This document shows, one piece after another, positions 55,781-64,000 of a stretch of DNA of 64,000 nt. The stretch comes from Clostridiales bacterium (GTDB lineage Bacteria > Bacillota > Clostridia > Christensenellales > Borkfalkiaceae). The position numbers were made by a program, and so were the translations under genes. Below the pieces are notes generated by a model. That model was not told the origin of the DNA. It was given only the letters and a program-made list of their open reading frames with translations, and ran no database searches. Position 1 is the first letter of the stretch; the number at the start of each line of letters is the position of its first letter. The stretch is taken from assembly GCA_015055805.1 (NCBI GenBank), contig SVHN01000005.1, forward strand, positions 1 to 64,000, in the 5' to 3' direction.

Positions 55781-56596
55781 TTATTTCTTAACGAGTACGC
55801 CGTAATTATATACGCTACTTGGGCTATGCTTTAAGTCTGCCTCGCCGTTACTGTTGAGCGCGTAACAAATCGCGGTTTCGCTTACTTCTAAAACGGTGAT
55901 ATACATTTCTTCTTCACCACTTTTAAGTTTAAGCATGACACCCATTAAGTAAGGATTTAAACTAGCGTCTTCTACCGTCCAAGTCTTGCTTTGTTCTTTG
56001 AAGTTTATCGTTCCACCGTCGTTATTAACAGTAAGCGCGTTTTCGTTTTCTTTAACACTAAACGCTAAACAGTTGTTCATTCCGCTATTAAGAGCAACTA
56101 GACAAGAAAAATAATCGCCCACTAAACTTTCAAGAGATATCTCGATATTATCACCCTCGCCAGAAATAATCAAGCTTATCGGGTCGAACTTTTCTTTATA
56201 AACGTTTCTGCGAAGAAGAACGTTGCTTACGCCAGAACTAGTAGGACCGTTCCAAAGCATTACGCTTTCACCAAACGGCTTAAATGAATTGTTATAAACC
56301 TTGTATGTCGTATCGTAAACCTTCCACTCGTAAACTGCTTGTTTGTCTTCTGCTGTGAAATAGGTTTCCTTAGACTCAAGTTTGCCGTCAAAAGTATAAG
56401 ATAAATTGTTGTCTTCTATTTTAACCAGTTCGCCAAATCTGTTATCGTCACGGACGCCGATAGACGCTGCCCTTTTGGTGTCTTGATAAGCGATAACTTG
56501 CCAGTCCCCCGTAAGTTCATACTTGTCCCCACCGCCACACGCAGCGAAAGAAAAACAAGTAACGATAGCCAAAATAATTGCTAAAATCTTTTTCAT
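55781..56596 (-). CDS. lipoprotein, paralogue of 25782-26594
   Basis: A 271-residue protein with lipobox SFAAC (Cys20). It shares GDWQVIAY, FKPFGESVMLW, an LLRR segment, LVGDYFSCLV and the final YNYGVLVKK with the lipoprotein at 25782-26594, though identity elsewhere is low. It therefore belongs to the same uncharacterised family. Its place between tsf and pyrH interrupts a normally continuous gene order. A terminator on each side makes it an independent unit, so it looks like an insertion. Confidence 0.7.
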   Translation of the reverse strand: MKKILAIILAIVTCFSFAACGGGDKYELTGDWQVIAYQDTKRAASIGVRDDNRFGELVKIEDNNLSYTFDGKLESKETYFTAEDKQAVYEWKVYDTTYKVYNNSFKPFGESVMLWNGPTSSGVSNVLLRRNVYKEKFDPISLIISGEGDNIEISLESLVGDYFSCLVALNSGMNNCLAFSVKENENALTVNNDGGTINFKEQSKTWTVEDASLNPYLMGVMLKLKSGEEEMYITVLEVSETAICYALNSNGEADLKHSPSSVYNYGVLVKK

Positions 56597-56689
56597 GCTT
56601 TTTCTCCTTGCTTAACATTACCCGTTACTATAATGCCCTGAAAAATTTGCCAAGTAAACTAACGGATATATACTGATTTTTTTCAAAAA

Positions 56690-56725
56690 AAACCGACTGC
56701 TTATCACAATCGGCTTTCTCTCGTC
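56690..56725 (-). terminator. rpsB-tsf terminator
   Basis: On the minus strand AAGCCGA and TCGGTTT pair (7 bp, one G-U) around a 13-nt loop, followed by T8 counting the bases of the arm. Confidence 0.65.
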
Positions 56726-56736
56726 TGTTAAACTTT

Positions 56737-57618
56737 TTATTTTTTCATCTGAGCAGCAACTTCAGAAGCAAAGTCGTCGTTTCTCTTTTCTAAGCCTTCG
56801 CCCATTTCAAATCTGGTGAAACGCTTGATAGAAAGAGTTTTGCCCATCTTGTCGCCATAACTCTTTACGAGTTTTTCAATGGTTAAAGAAGGATCTTTAA
56901 CGAACGCTTGGTTCAAAAGACAGAACTCGTCGTAGTATTTTTTAACTCTACCTTCAACCATTCTGTCAACGATTGCAGCGGGTTTGCCTTCGTTAAGTGC
57001 TTGCGCTTTAAGGATTTCCTTTTCGTGATCTAAAACTTCAGCAGGAACTTCTGATGCGTTTAAATACAAGGGTTTAGCAGCAGCGATTTGAAGTGCAACG
57101 TCGTGAGCAAGTTCTTTTGCGCCGTCACAAGTGCAGCCTTCAACTTCAACTAAAACGCCAACCTTACCGCCCATGTGGATATAGCTTTCTACTACGCCAG
57201 CCTCTGCGGTGTACTTAACAAAACGACGGATAGCAATCTTTTCGCCGATTTTTGCGGTTGCAGCGATAGTTTCGTCGTTCTTTGCAGCAACGAGCGCGTC
57301 GATATCTGCAACGTCGTTATTAAGAATATATTCAGCAACGCCATCAACGAATTCTTTATACTGGTCGCCCTTAGCAACGAAGTCGGTTTCGCAGTTTACT
57401 TCAACCAAAGCACCGGTTGCGCCTTCAACTTTTGCTGCAACTACGCCTTCTGCTGCGATTCTAGATGCTTTCTTTGCTGCGGTAGCCATACCTTTTTCTC
57501 TCAAAAAGTCTACAGCCTTGTCCATGTTACCGTCGGTTTCTTTCAATGCCTTTTGGCAATCTGCAACGCCTGCTCCGGTTTTCTTACGGAGTTCCATTAC
57601 GTCTTTACTTGTAAACAT
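56737..57618 (-). CDS. tsf: elongation factor Ts
   Basis: A 293-residue guanine nucleotide exchange factor for EF-Tu. The N-terminal UBA-like domain contains [21 protein letters not shown], and [32 protein letters not shown] and the C-terminal module follow. It lies 30 bp downstream of rpsB in the same operon. Confidence 0.97.
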   Translation of the reverse strand: MFTSKDVMELRKKTGAGVADCQKALKETDGNMDKAVDFLREKGMATAAKKASRIAAEGVVAAKVEGATGALVEVNCETDFVAKGDQYKEFVDGVAEYILNNDVADIDALVAAKNDETIAATAKIGEKIAIRRFVKYTAEAGVVESYIHMGGKVGVLVEVEGCTCDGAKELAHDVALQIAAAKPLYLNASEVPAEVLDHEKEILKAQALNEGKPAAIVDRMVEGRVKKYYDEFCLLNQAFVKDPSLTIEKLVKSYGDKMGKTLSIKRFTRFEMGEGLEKRNDDFASEVAAQMKK

Positions 57619-57648
57619 ATTTAAAATCTCCCTTATTATTAAATTTGA

Positions 57649-58404
57649 TTATTCAGCGTCTGCTGCGGGTGCATCAGCAACTTCTGCTTCCTTTTCAGCA
57701 GCAACTTCTTCGATCTGTTCGCCTTGGTTAGCTTCGATAACTGCGTCTGCGATAACTGATGCGATAAGTTTTACCGCGCGGATAGCGTCGTCGTTACCAG
57801 GGATAACGTGGTCGATAAGATCGGGGTCACAGTTGGTATCGGTGATTGCAACGATAGGAATATTGAGCTTTCTTGCTTCCATAACTGCAATATCTTCCTG
57901 TGAGGGGTCAACGATAAACATAAGACCGGGAAGGGTCCTCATTTCTCTGATACCGCCAAGGTTAGTTTGAAGTTTTTCTCTTTCGAGTTTTAACTGGCTT
58001 ACTTCTTTCTTAGGAAGAAGATCGAACTCGCCCATTTTTTCCATGTTGTCGAGTTTGTTAAGTCTTTCAACTCTAGATCTGATGGTCTTGAAGTTGGTGA
58101 GCGTGCCACCTAGCCATCTAGAATTGACGTAGTACTGACCGCATCTTTCTGCTTCTTCTTTGATAGCGTCCTGAGCCTGCTTTTTAGTACCTACGAAAAG
58201 TACGCTTTTACCTTGCTTAACCGTTTCAACAACGAAAGGATATACGTCGTTTTCGATAAGGTCAACGGTCTGCTCTAAGTTAACGATATGAATACCGTTT
58301 CTTTCGCCGTAGATGTACTTCTTCATTTTCGGGTTCCAGCGTCTAGTCTGGTGACCGAAGTGCACTCCCGTTTCAAGGAGTTGTTTCATTGTGATAACTG
58401 CCAT
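57649..58404 (-). CDS. rpsB: 30S ribosomal protein S2
   Basis: A 251-residue protein: [24 protein letters not shown] start, and [14 protein letters not shown] and [16 protein letters not shown] further on. The last 25 or so residues form an Ala/Glu-rich tail. The start at 58404 follows GGAGG and agrees with the family N-terminus; the longer frame to 58455 runs through the leader. Its leader carries a long imperfect stem that may be the S2 autoregulatory site. Confidence 0.97.
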   Translation of the reverse strand: MAVITMKQLLETGVHFGHQTRRWNPKMKKYIYGERNGIHIVNLEQTVDLIENDVYPFVVETVKQGKSVLFVGTKKQAQDAIKEEAERCGQYYVNSRWLGGTLTNFKTIRSRVERLNKLDNMEKMGEFDLLPKKEVSQLKLEREKLQTNLGGIREMRTLPGLMFIVDPSQEDIAVMEARKLNIPIVAITDTNCDPDLIDHVIPGNDDAIRAVKLIASVIADAVIEANQGEQIEEVAAEKEAEVADAPAADAE

Positions 58405-58443
58405 AAAATTTACCTCCGTTCTGCCTCCCCACCGTCTGTTTTT

Positions 58444-58497
58444 TGCGGACGTCAATTCCCAAGATTAATCGTTTTTTCGGGAACACGATAACCCGCA
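58444..58497 (-). promoter_or_regulatory. rpsB leader stem (possible S2 autoregulatory element)
   Basis: Stem segments TGCGG/CCGCA (58448-58444 with 58497-58493), CGT/ACG (58452-58450 with 58487-58485) and TTCCC/GGGAA (58460-58456 with 58483-58479) stack with small internal loops. Conserved rpsB leaders that bind S2 are known in several phyla; whether this one belongs to such a class needs a model search. Confidence 0.5.
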
Positions 58498-58526
58498 GAC
58501 TAATGGGTGCGAATTTTTGCTTGTAT

Positions 58527-58555
58527 ATTTTAGCACAACCCTTTGTTTCTTGCAA
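58527..58555 (-). promoter_or_regulatory. rpsB-tsf promoter
   Basis: TTGCAA (58555-58550), a 17-bp spacer and TAAAAT (58532-58527). Confidence 0.7.
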
Positions 58556-58668
58556 GCAAAATTATGCCGTTTTTTAAAGTTTTTCTAATATTTTTAATTA
58601 ATTTCCCCGTATTTTTCTATATGTTGTGGTTAAAATAAAAACCGCACCGATTTAACGTTAAACGCCAA

Positions 58669-58702
58669 AAAAAGAACGTGAATTATTTCACGTTCTTTTT
58701 CG
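58669..58702 (-). terminator. terminator of the SPFH module operon
   Basis: AAAAAGAACGTG pairs with CACGTTCTTTTT over 12 bp with an 8-nt loop, 12 bp beyond the stop codon of the 896-residue gene. The rest of the gap up to rpsB holds only the rpsB promoter and leader. Confidence 0.9.
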
Positions 58703-58713
58703 CTTTTAACTAA

Positions 58714-61404
58714 TTATCTTTTCTTTGAGCAACCGCCCCTTCTTCTTGCAGGTGCTTGCGCGCTTTCCTTTACGGGCTTAACCTTTTTTGCCTTTTTCTT
58801 TTTGCCCATGCAGCCACAGCCTTTCTTGGCTTTTCTGCCGTCTTTTGCCGCGGCGATTTCTTCAGCCTTTTTCTGCTGTTCTTCGTCTTCTATCATACCC
58901 ACGCCTGCAAGACCTTTACGTCTAAACGACCTTTCAACAGGTGCTTCTTCGTAAATAGTTCCGTCTTTCTTCTTTTTCTTAAAGCAACCTTTCTTAACGT
59001 TCTTCTCTTCGGGTAAGCCTAAGGTAAGAACTAATTCGTGCTTTTCGGTAGCCTTATCAAACTCAAAGTAGCGAGTAACGTAGAAAGTTTCGTATCTCTC
59101 TTTGGTCTTGCCTTTTTTAAGGGGGGTTATAACCTTATAACGCAGATATTCCGACTTAACGAAGTATAATTTATTCTTATCGTAAGCGGATACAGAGTCT
59201 ACGTTGAACACGAGTTTTCTTACGTTGTGACCGTCGTTATCCATTTTATAGAGCGAATAAGCGGCTTCGGAATCGTCGCTTTCAACGTATTCTGAACGAA
59301 CGTAATAAAGATTTTTGTCGTCGATTACAGCATAGGTTAAATCGTCGTCATTTTCAACGATAGCCTTTTCGATTTCCTGAGCAATAAGGGTGTTTTCTTT
59401 ACCGTCCGAACGAACGACGCGGAAGTTCCCCGACGTATCAACGTAATGAACGTGGCTTGCCGAGAAAGAGACGATTTCCTTAAACTGGGTACAAACGACT
59501 ATTCTGGTTTCGCCGTCCGCGCTTACCTTAACTAATAGTGCGTTCTTGCCATAGCCTTTCTTGACGTACAACCAACCTGCGCGAATACCTACTATGTATT
59601 CGATCTCTTTCATTATCTCTTTTCTTTCGGTGCCGTCAAGGTTCTTTCTTACTAACGGTTCGTAGAATTCGTTACCTACGGTGTAGTAAACCTTGCCGTC
59701 GATAACCGCATAGTAGCGGTAGATATTATCTTCAATAAGCACGTCTTCACCGCTTACCATATCGTAAACGTGAAGGTCTTTATTGAGTTCGTTTGGTTTC
59801 CAGAGTGAGTAAACTATTTTCTTGTCTACTACGGTATGTATTTCACAGCCTTCGTTCAAGACGTTAGAATTTTCGCCCGTCGCAAGGTCGCAAACTTTAA
59901 GCATACTTCTGTAATTAACGACCATCGGGTCTTTCTTGCGGTGACGATGACCTTCACCGAGATTTTCTGCGTAAATATAGAATATCTCTTTGTCGTAATG
60001 GTCGGCAATATCAACCATTTCGTTGATGACGACTTTGCTTTGATTTGTTCTAAGTTCAACTAGTTCTAAGCAGTAGTTATTGAGCACGATATCTTCTGCT
60101 TTCTTTTTCTTCGATCTGCCAAAGCAACCGAGTTTAGCGTGCGGTTTAAGTTTTCTCTTTACGGCAACGTGCGTACCGTTAAGCACTTCTCTATACTGGA
60201 ACACGCCCTTTTCGGTAAAGTCTGTGCTCTTGCCTTGAAGAACGCACACTTCCGTGCCGTTTGCAAGGTCAAAGCAGAATAAACCCATATTCTTCTTAAA
60301 GTAATAATACTTGCTGTTGTAGCAGGTAACGAATTTTTCAATACCCTTAACGGTCGGTTGGTCGGAAGGTACGCCGTTTACTACTTCGTACAAGGATAGC
60401 GCGACGACCGTCGGGTCGTCTTCGGCGTTTTTCTTCTTTTTCTTCTTCTTTTTGCCTATGTTACCAACGTCTAGAGTGGACATTGCGTAGCTTTCTTTTT
60501 TATAGATAAAATACTTACCGTAAAAACGGAACAAGTCGTCGAAAACAAAGTATTCGTTTATCTTTGAAATATATTCTATTGTATCCGAATAACCGCGGAT
60601 AGATTCAAAGAGCGCAAGTGCTTGGTCCATATGTGATTGACCAGCCTCGAAAAGCGCAACGGCCTCTGCGTATACACTTCTTGCGTCAATTCCTTGCTCT
60701 GCGTACTCTCTTTCTTTCTGCTTGTTAAATTTATCCTTTGCAGCGGCGTATTCGGGAACGTCGTTTATGGTTTCAACTTCCTTCAAGCCTGCAAGTGCCG
60801 CCTTGATATCTTTAAGGTCTTTCTTCATGTCGGCAAGTTTAGAAGATTCAAGTTTATATTTTTCCGCGTACTTTACAGCCGTTTCAAGTCTTACACCGAT
60901 AGCGTCTTTGTTGTCGACAAGTAATTTAATAAGTTTACGATAAACGTCAAACTCTTGATAACAGTTCGCCGTGTCGTAAGGATTATATTTATCCGCAATG
61001 GCTTTGGCTTTTTCCGCAATGCCTTCAAACTTTTTAGCAAGCGGAACGGACAACGCCTTGAAATCTAAATACCAAGACTGACCGACTGCGCCGTTTTTAA
61101 TCTTATTCGACTGAACGACGTCGGCAATCTCTTTAACCACAAGTTCTTCGGTTTCTTTATACTCACTCCAATCGTAGGTTTCAAAAAAATTCTCAATAAA
61201 CACTACGCCCGATTCGGGGTTGTCAAACCCTGCTATCATAGGCGATGCAACCGTCGGGGTTATCTCCGCCGCCGCACTCCCTTTACCTATAAGCGCAACG
61301 TCCACCGATCTTTCACAAGCGTAACAATAAACGGTTTCCGCGCCTTTTTCATACTCCAACCTGCGTTTGCAATAGGGACAATTTCCTGATAAAACTTCTC
61401 CCAT
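58714..61404 (-). CDS. zinc-ribbon protein with propeller-like repeats and Gly-Cys/poly-Lys patches
   Basis: An 896-residue protein of no family that I can name. In order it has a zinc ribbon (CPYC at 9-12 and CYAC at 27-30), an alpha-helical part (about residues 85-285, TPR-like in places) and a beta-rich part with repeats of the type KLYFVKSEY/NLYYVRSEY/KVYYTVGNE, as in DUF5050-like propellers. It has no signal peptide or membrane helix. Odd basic patches break it up: K8 at 318-325, GCFGRSKKKK at 426-435, GCFKKKKK at about 806, GCGCMGKKKK at 862 and GGCSKKR at the end. GGAGG precedes the ATG. It is last in an operon with SPFH, membrane and YidD-like proteins. Confidence 0.65.
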   Translation of the reverse strand: MGEVLSGNCPYCKRRLEYEKGAETVYCYACERSVDVALIGKGSAAAEITPTVASPMIAGFDNPESGVVFIENFFETYDWSEYKETEELVVKEIADVVQSNKIKNGAVGQSWYLDFKALSVPLAKKFEGIAEKAKAIADKYNPYDTANCYQEFDVYRKLIKLLVDNKDAIGVRLETAVKYAEKYKLESSKLADMKKDLKDIKAALAGLKEVETINDVPEYAAAKDKFNKQKEREYAEQGIDARSVYAEAVALFEAGQSHMDQALALFESIRGYSDTIEYISKINEYFVFDDLFRFYGKYFIYKKESYAMSTLDVGNIGKKKKKKKKNAEDDPTVVALSLYEVVNGVPSDQPTVKGIEKFVTCYNSKYYYFKKNMGLFCFDLANGTEVCVLQGKSTDFTEKGVFQYREVLNGTHVAVKRKLKPHAKLGCFGRSKKKKAEDIVLNNYCLELVELRTNQSKVVINEMVDIADHYDKEIFYIYAENLGEGHRHRKKDPMVVNYRSMLKVCDLATGENSNVLNEGCEIHTVVDKKIVYSLWKPNELNKDLHVYDMVSGEDVLIEDNIYRYYAVIDGKVYYTVGNEFYEPLVRKNLDGTERKEIMKEIEYIVGIRAGWLYVKKGYGKNALLVKVSADGETRIVVCTQFKEIVSFSASHVHYVDTSGNFRVVRSDGKENTLIAQEIEKAIVENDDDLTYAVIDDKNLYYVRSEYVESDDSEAAYSLYKMDNDGHNVRKLVFNVDSVSAYDKNKLYFVKSEYLRYKVITPLKKGKTKERYETFYVTRYFEFDKATEKHELVLTLGLPEEKNVKKGCFKKKKKDGTIYEEAPVERSFRRKGLAGVGMIEDEEQQKKAEEIAAAKDGRKAKKGCGCMGKKKKAKKVKPVKESAQAPARRRGGCSKKR

Positions 61405-61473
61405 TTTACTCCTCCTAAAAACTACAAATTATTCTTCTTTATTAATCACCGAAATTCGGTTAAATCCTATATT

Positions 61474-61845
61474 TTACGGATAGTCCACTCCGCCGTTCGG
61501 GGGCTTACACCTAAGTAGCCGTCTTACCCCCTTAATCACGCCCCATACCAAACCGTACTTGTTTATCGCCATTATCATATACGTTGAACAGGTCGGCTCA
61601 AACCTACACTTATCCCTTACCGACAGCGGTGCGAACGCCTTGTACGCCACCACTATGCCTATAACGAACCTTTTGAACAAAAAGTAGGTTATAATCCCGA
61701 ACACGACGTAGATTATCCACGGTCTTATTGGTGTTATGCCGATAAGTTTTGGTCCGAATATCCATAGACACGCGATAACTATCGGCGGAAGAAAGGTATA
61801 GGTGATTAGGTCAACTATCCTTATTTCTCTTATTTGTTTTCTCAT
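61474..61845 (-). CDS. YidD-like protein with extra N-terminal membrane domain
   Basis: A 123-residue protein. The C-terminal 65 or so residues match YidD, the membrane-protein insertion efficiency factor: CRFEPTCSTYMIMAINKYG, then GVIKGVRRLLRCKP and GGVDYP. Ordinary YidD is only about 70-85 residues and lies beside rnpA and yidC. Here two hydrophobic helices (about residues 13-30 and 42-65) come first, and the gene overlaps a membrane-protein gene by 4 bp (ATGA) in an SPFH operon. A second, canonical yidD may exist elsewhere in the genome. Confidence 0.8.
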   Translation of the reverse strand: MRKQIREIRIVDLITYTFLPPIVIACLWIFGPKLIGITPIRPWIIYVVFGIITYFLFKRFVIGIVVAYKAFAPLSVRDKCRFEPTCSTYMIMAINKYGLVWGVIKGVRRLLRCKPPNGGVDYP

Positions 61846-62534
61846 TTAAGTATTATACAACGCTCGTTCCTTATTTTTAAAGTTTCTTCTGCTTTTTTTA
61901 CCAAAGTGAGCGCGTCTTCTTCGTTTTCTAAAATCCTTGCGCCTATTTCTCTAACGATTGTGCTAAGTTCGTTCTCTATCCCAGCCAAGGACGCGTGGCT
62001 CATAGGATCGCTAAACCTTACGTTTTCGGAAAAAGTTTTGAGCGCGCTTTTAAGTTCTTCACCCTGTGCCTTTTCAATAAGCGCGTCAATGTCCGATTTT
62101 AACAGTTTTATAAACAATACTTTTCGCTTGGTTTGCCTTTGCGTATCAGTTATATGCTTTGCGGCAAAGGTAAAATACATTGCCGAAATTATGTACGCTG
62201 CCGTTACCACTATCTCAATAATGATAAGGACGAGCGGTTTAGTTATATCAACGTACATAAATATTGCGCCCACTACCAAGTAAATCAAGCCGAACACGCC
62301 TATTAATACGTATGCTAGGGGAAGGTCAACTATATCTTCGCCGTCTTTTCTTCCCGACCACAAGTGCAATAAAACCGCGCATAAAAGGTTAAACGGTATA
62401 GCAAACGCAAACGCTATCCAAAACACCGTTTCTTCTAGCCTTGCCTTGGGAACGGTCAAAAACAGTATTGCGGTAAACACCGCGCACAATATAAACAGAG
62501 TGATTAATGTTATCTTTCTTCCTGATTTTTTCAT
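61842..62534 (-). CDS. four-helix membrane protein with cytoplasmic helical tail (YdjH-like position)
   Basis: A 230-residue protein with four hydrophobic segments (about residues 9-27, 38-60, 73-94 and 100-125). A soluble, helical, charged tail follows, with NELSTIVREIGARILENEEDALTLVKKAEETL. I do not recognise a named family. It sits between the SPFH gene (11-bp gap) and the YidD-like gene (4-bp overlap), which corresponds in position to the small membrane proteins of the Bacillus ydjGHI stress locus. Function is inferred only from that. Confidence 0.6.
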   Translation of the reverse strand: MKKSGRKITLITLFILCAVFTAILFLTVPKARLEETVFWIAFAFAIPFNLLCAVLLHLWSGRKDGEDIVDLPLAYVLIGVFGLIYLVVGAIFMYVDITKPLVLIIIEIVVTAAYIISAMYFTFAAKHITDTQRQTKRKVLFIKLLKSDIDALIEKAQGEELKSALKTFSENVRFSDPMSHASLAGIENELSTIVREIGARILENEEDALTLVKKAEETLKIRNERCIILK

Positions 62535-62545
62535 GATCTCACCCC

Positions 62546-63643
62546 TTAGATAAGTTTAGTTCCACAGTCGGGACAGAACCTTGCCGTCGTATCGTTCTTT
62601 CTTCCGCAGTTAGGGCAGAAAACCGCTTGGTTCTGCTTTGCGCCGCAAGACATACAGAATTTAGCGTCCATAGGAACGCTCGCCCCGCATTGCGGACAAA
62701 CTCTTCCGCCTACACTACTTTGTGGTTGGGTTTGCTGCGGCGTGCTTGCCGTACGCATATCGCTTGCCATTTTGCTTACGTCGCCAGCAATACCGACTCC
62801 AACGCCCATGCCGACGCCCATATTAATAAATCCACCCGTTGCGCCTTCGTTCTTTGCCGCGCCTTCCAAGATATCGAACTGGCGTTCTTCTTGATAGGTA
62901 AACCCTTCGAGTTCCCTAGCTCTTTTTCTTGCGCCTGCAAGCGTGGTTATCTTAGCCGCTTCCGCCTTAATCTTTTTAAGTTCTTCAACGTCGCTGTCGC
63001 TTGCGCCTATGTAGTCAACCGAGAAGTGGTTAAGTTCTAGTCCTAAATCTGCAATACGCGCGTTGGTCTTTGCCATAATATTTTCCGAAAGTGCGCCGAG
63101 TTTTGCCGTGATATCTAGTATGCTTATACCCTGTTCAACAACGGCTGCGGCAATGCTTTCTTTAACCGCGGAAATCATCATGCCTTTGATAGCGCGACGA
63201 ACGGTGTCCACGTTAAACTCTTTCAACTGCCCTACAACACCCACCACGAAACGGCGCGAGTCAATGATTTTAATGCCCGTCTGTCCGTTTGCAGCAACGC
63301 TTACGACCATGTTGTACTTGGGGTCTTCAAGTTCTATCGGGGTATCCGTTCCCCAAATAACGTCAAGAACACTTACCTTGTTGATAAAAAACACTTCGCA
63401 AGGGAAAGGTACGCCGCCGCCGAAAACGCCCCTAAAAATTCTCTTGATTATGGGTAGGTTTTCGGTCGTTAAAGGGTGTCTACCTGCGCCGAATAAATCT
63501 AACGCCTGTCCGCTTTTATAGAAAATGGCTTCTTGTGATTCGTTTACTATTAGTTGGGACTTTGTGGTTAAGTCGTCACAACTGAATTTATACACTAAGG
63601 TCTTGTTATCGCCTTCGTATTTTATAATCTGTGGTGCGCTCAT
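62546..63643 (-). CDS. SPFH-domain protein with C-terminal zinc ribbons (YdjI-like)
   Basis: A 365-residue protein. The SPFH/band-7 domain spans about residues 25-230, with SQLIVNESQEAIFYKSGQ and GRHPLTTENLPI near the start. A Gly-rich stretch containing FINMGVGMGVGVGIAG follows. The C-terminus has zinc ribbons: CPQCGASVPMDAKFCMSCG, then CPNCGRKNDTTARFCPDCG. This combination is that of Bacillus YdjI, which with YdjG/YdjH recruits a PspA-type protein to stressed membranes. No PspA homologue is in the window. GGAGG precedes the ATG; it is the first gene of the operon. Confidence 0.85.
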   Translation of the reverse strand: MSAPQIIKYEGDNKTLVYKFSCDDLTTKSQLIVNESQEAIFYKSGQALDLFGAGRHPLTTENLPIIKRIFRGVFGGGVPFPCEVFFINKVSVLDVIWGTDTPIELEDPKYNMVVSVAANGQTGIKIIDSRRFVVGVVGQLKEFNVDTVRRAIKGMMISAVKESIAAAVVEQGISILDITAKLGALSENIMAKTNARIADLGLELNHFSVDYIGASDSDVEELKKIKAEAAKITTLAGARKRARELEGFTYQEERQFDILEGAAKNEGATGGFINMGVGMGVGVGIAGDVSKMASDMRTASTPQQTQPQSSVGGRVCPQCGASVPMDAKFCMSCGAKQNQAVFCPNCGRKNDTTARFCPDCGTKLI

Positions 63644-63820
63644 TTTGCTCCTCCAACGTTTTCACGCGCGTTTTTATCTAGCGCGCGCGACCTTATATCA
63701 TATTCTATAATAAATTAAAGTATAACCCGACTTTCCCCGTTTGTCAATAGCAATTAATTAAATTTAGTGATTTTTGCTAAATATTTTATACCTTTAACCT
63801 TCGTTTAGCTTTTATTTTTG

Positions 63821-63849
63821 TTGTATCTTTTTTTTATTTGTGGTATACT
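63821..63849 (+). promoter_or_regulatory. flavodiiron gene promoter
   Basis: TTGTAT (63821-63826), a 17-bp spacer ending TGTGG and TATACT (63844-63849), ahead of AGAGGTG and the ATG at 63886. Confidence 0.6.
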
Positions 63850-63885
63850 TTGACAAGAAAATGATAATACAGAGGTGCTTTAATT

Positions 63886-64000
63886 ATGCGTATAACAGAC
63901 GACGTTAAATATATCGGCGTAAACGACCACCAAACCGATTTGTTTGAAGGTCAATACGTTATCCCTAACGGAATTGCTTACAACTCTTACCTTATCCTTG
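63886..64000 (+). CDS. FprA-type flavodiiron protein, N-terminal part
   Basis: Only the first 38 codons are inside the window: MRITDDVKYIGVNDHQTD, then FEGQYVIPNGIAYNSYLIL. This is the characteristic start of class A flavoproteins, which have a metallo-beta-lactamase-like di-iron domain followed by flavodoxin and reduce oxygen or nitric oxide in anaerobes. The rest lies beyond the right edge. It is divergent from the SPFH operon. Confidence 0.85.
   Translation, partial: MRITDDVKYIGVNDHQTDLFEGQYVIPNGIAYNSYLIL

Noticed and set aside
57209..57970. 253-codon plus-strand frame over rpsB/tsf
   Set aside because: It is antisense to two certain ribosomal/translation genes, with low-complexity Ser/Ala composition typical of a shadow frame.

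Overview
The window looks like a chromosomal segment of a low-to-mid GC Firmicutes bacterium of class Clostridia, probably an uncultured gut-type lineage. The evidence is a THF-riboswitch-controlled ECF folate transporter, AddAB recombination, the Pta-AckA acetate pathway, NADP-type glutamate dehydrogenase, the class's usual gene order (rpoB-rpoC-rpsL-rpsG-fusA-tuf; rpsB-tsf-pyrH-frr-uppS-cdsA-dxr-rseP), a SpoIIQ-like LytM protein and many small Gly-Cys lipoproteins. The exact order or family cannot be fixed from this sequence alone. No rRNA, tRNA, CRISPR array, prophage or intact transposase was seen.

Layout. 1-1000 is a decayed accessory patch: an IS200-like hairpin, a 22-bp perfect palindrome, a SLOG/DUF1273-type pseudogene and its structured leader. 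1-10.5 kb then holds folT with a THF riboswitch, a DUF421/DUF4363 pair, nagA, pepE-queH, a CpsB/CpsD-type tyrosine phosphatase/kinase pair, a ferritin-like protein behind a palindromic repeat cluster, and a repeat lipoprotein. 10.6-17 kb is addB-addA. 17-27 kb carries lipoproteins (two with BspA-type leucine-rich repeats), an XRE repressor with a twin operator, M1 and M23 peptidases, HU, a short-chain dehydrogenase and a second structured leader. Two GH1 glycosidases follow. 30-42.3 kb is rpoBC plus the str operon, all on the minus strand. 42.6-50.4 kb has rqcP-ispDF, yceD-rpmF, pta-ackA, tmcAL and gdhA. 50.5-58.4 kb is the rpsB-to-rseP translation, isoprenoid and envelope block. 58.7-63.6 kb is an SPFH/zinc-ribbon membrane module that resembles the Bacillus ydjGHI arrangement, and the window ends inside a flavodiiron protein gene.

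Three things stand out. (1) Two unrelated small genes, 26 kb apart, are preceded by RNAs with the same plan: a promoter with a 17-bp spacer, a long 5' stem starting at the predicted +1, a CAGGG(C/T)AA segment about 26 nt in, a closing 3' arm, CGGAG, exactly 11 nt, a terminator hairpin with a T6-A-T5 tail, and then the gene. (2) Three copies, and perhaps a fragment of a fourth, of a structured element of about 115-130 nt lie in convergent intergenic gaps between 44.0 and 49.0 kb, with conserved loop sizes and changed but still pairing stems. (3) The SPFH module encodes an 896-residue zinc-ribbon protein studded with Gly-Cys/poly-lysine patches and a YidD homologue with an extra membrane domain. 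A smaller recurring feature is that hairpins ahead of folT and two other genes contain the Shine-Dalgarno sequence in their 3' arm and use the T-run as the spacer to the ATG.

All statements come from reading the sequence. No alignment, folding or database search was run, so family names rest on recognised motifs, and the structured-RNA claims need covariance searches.
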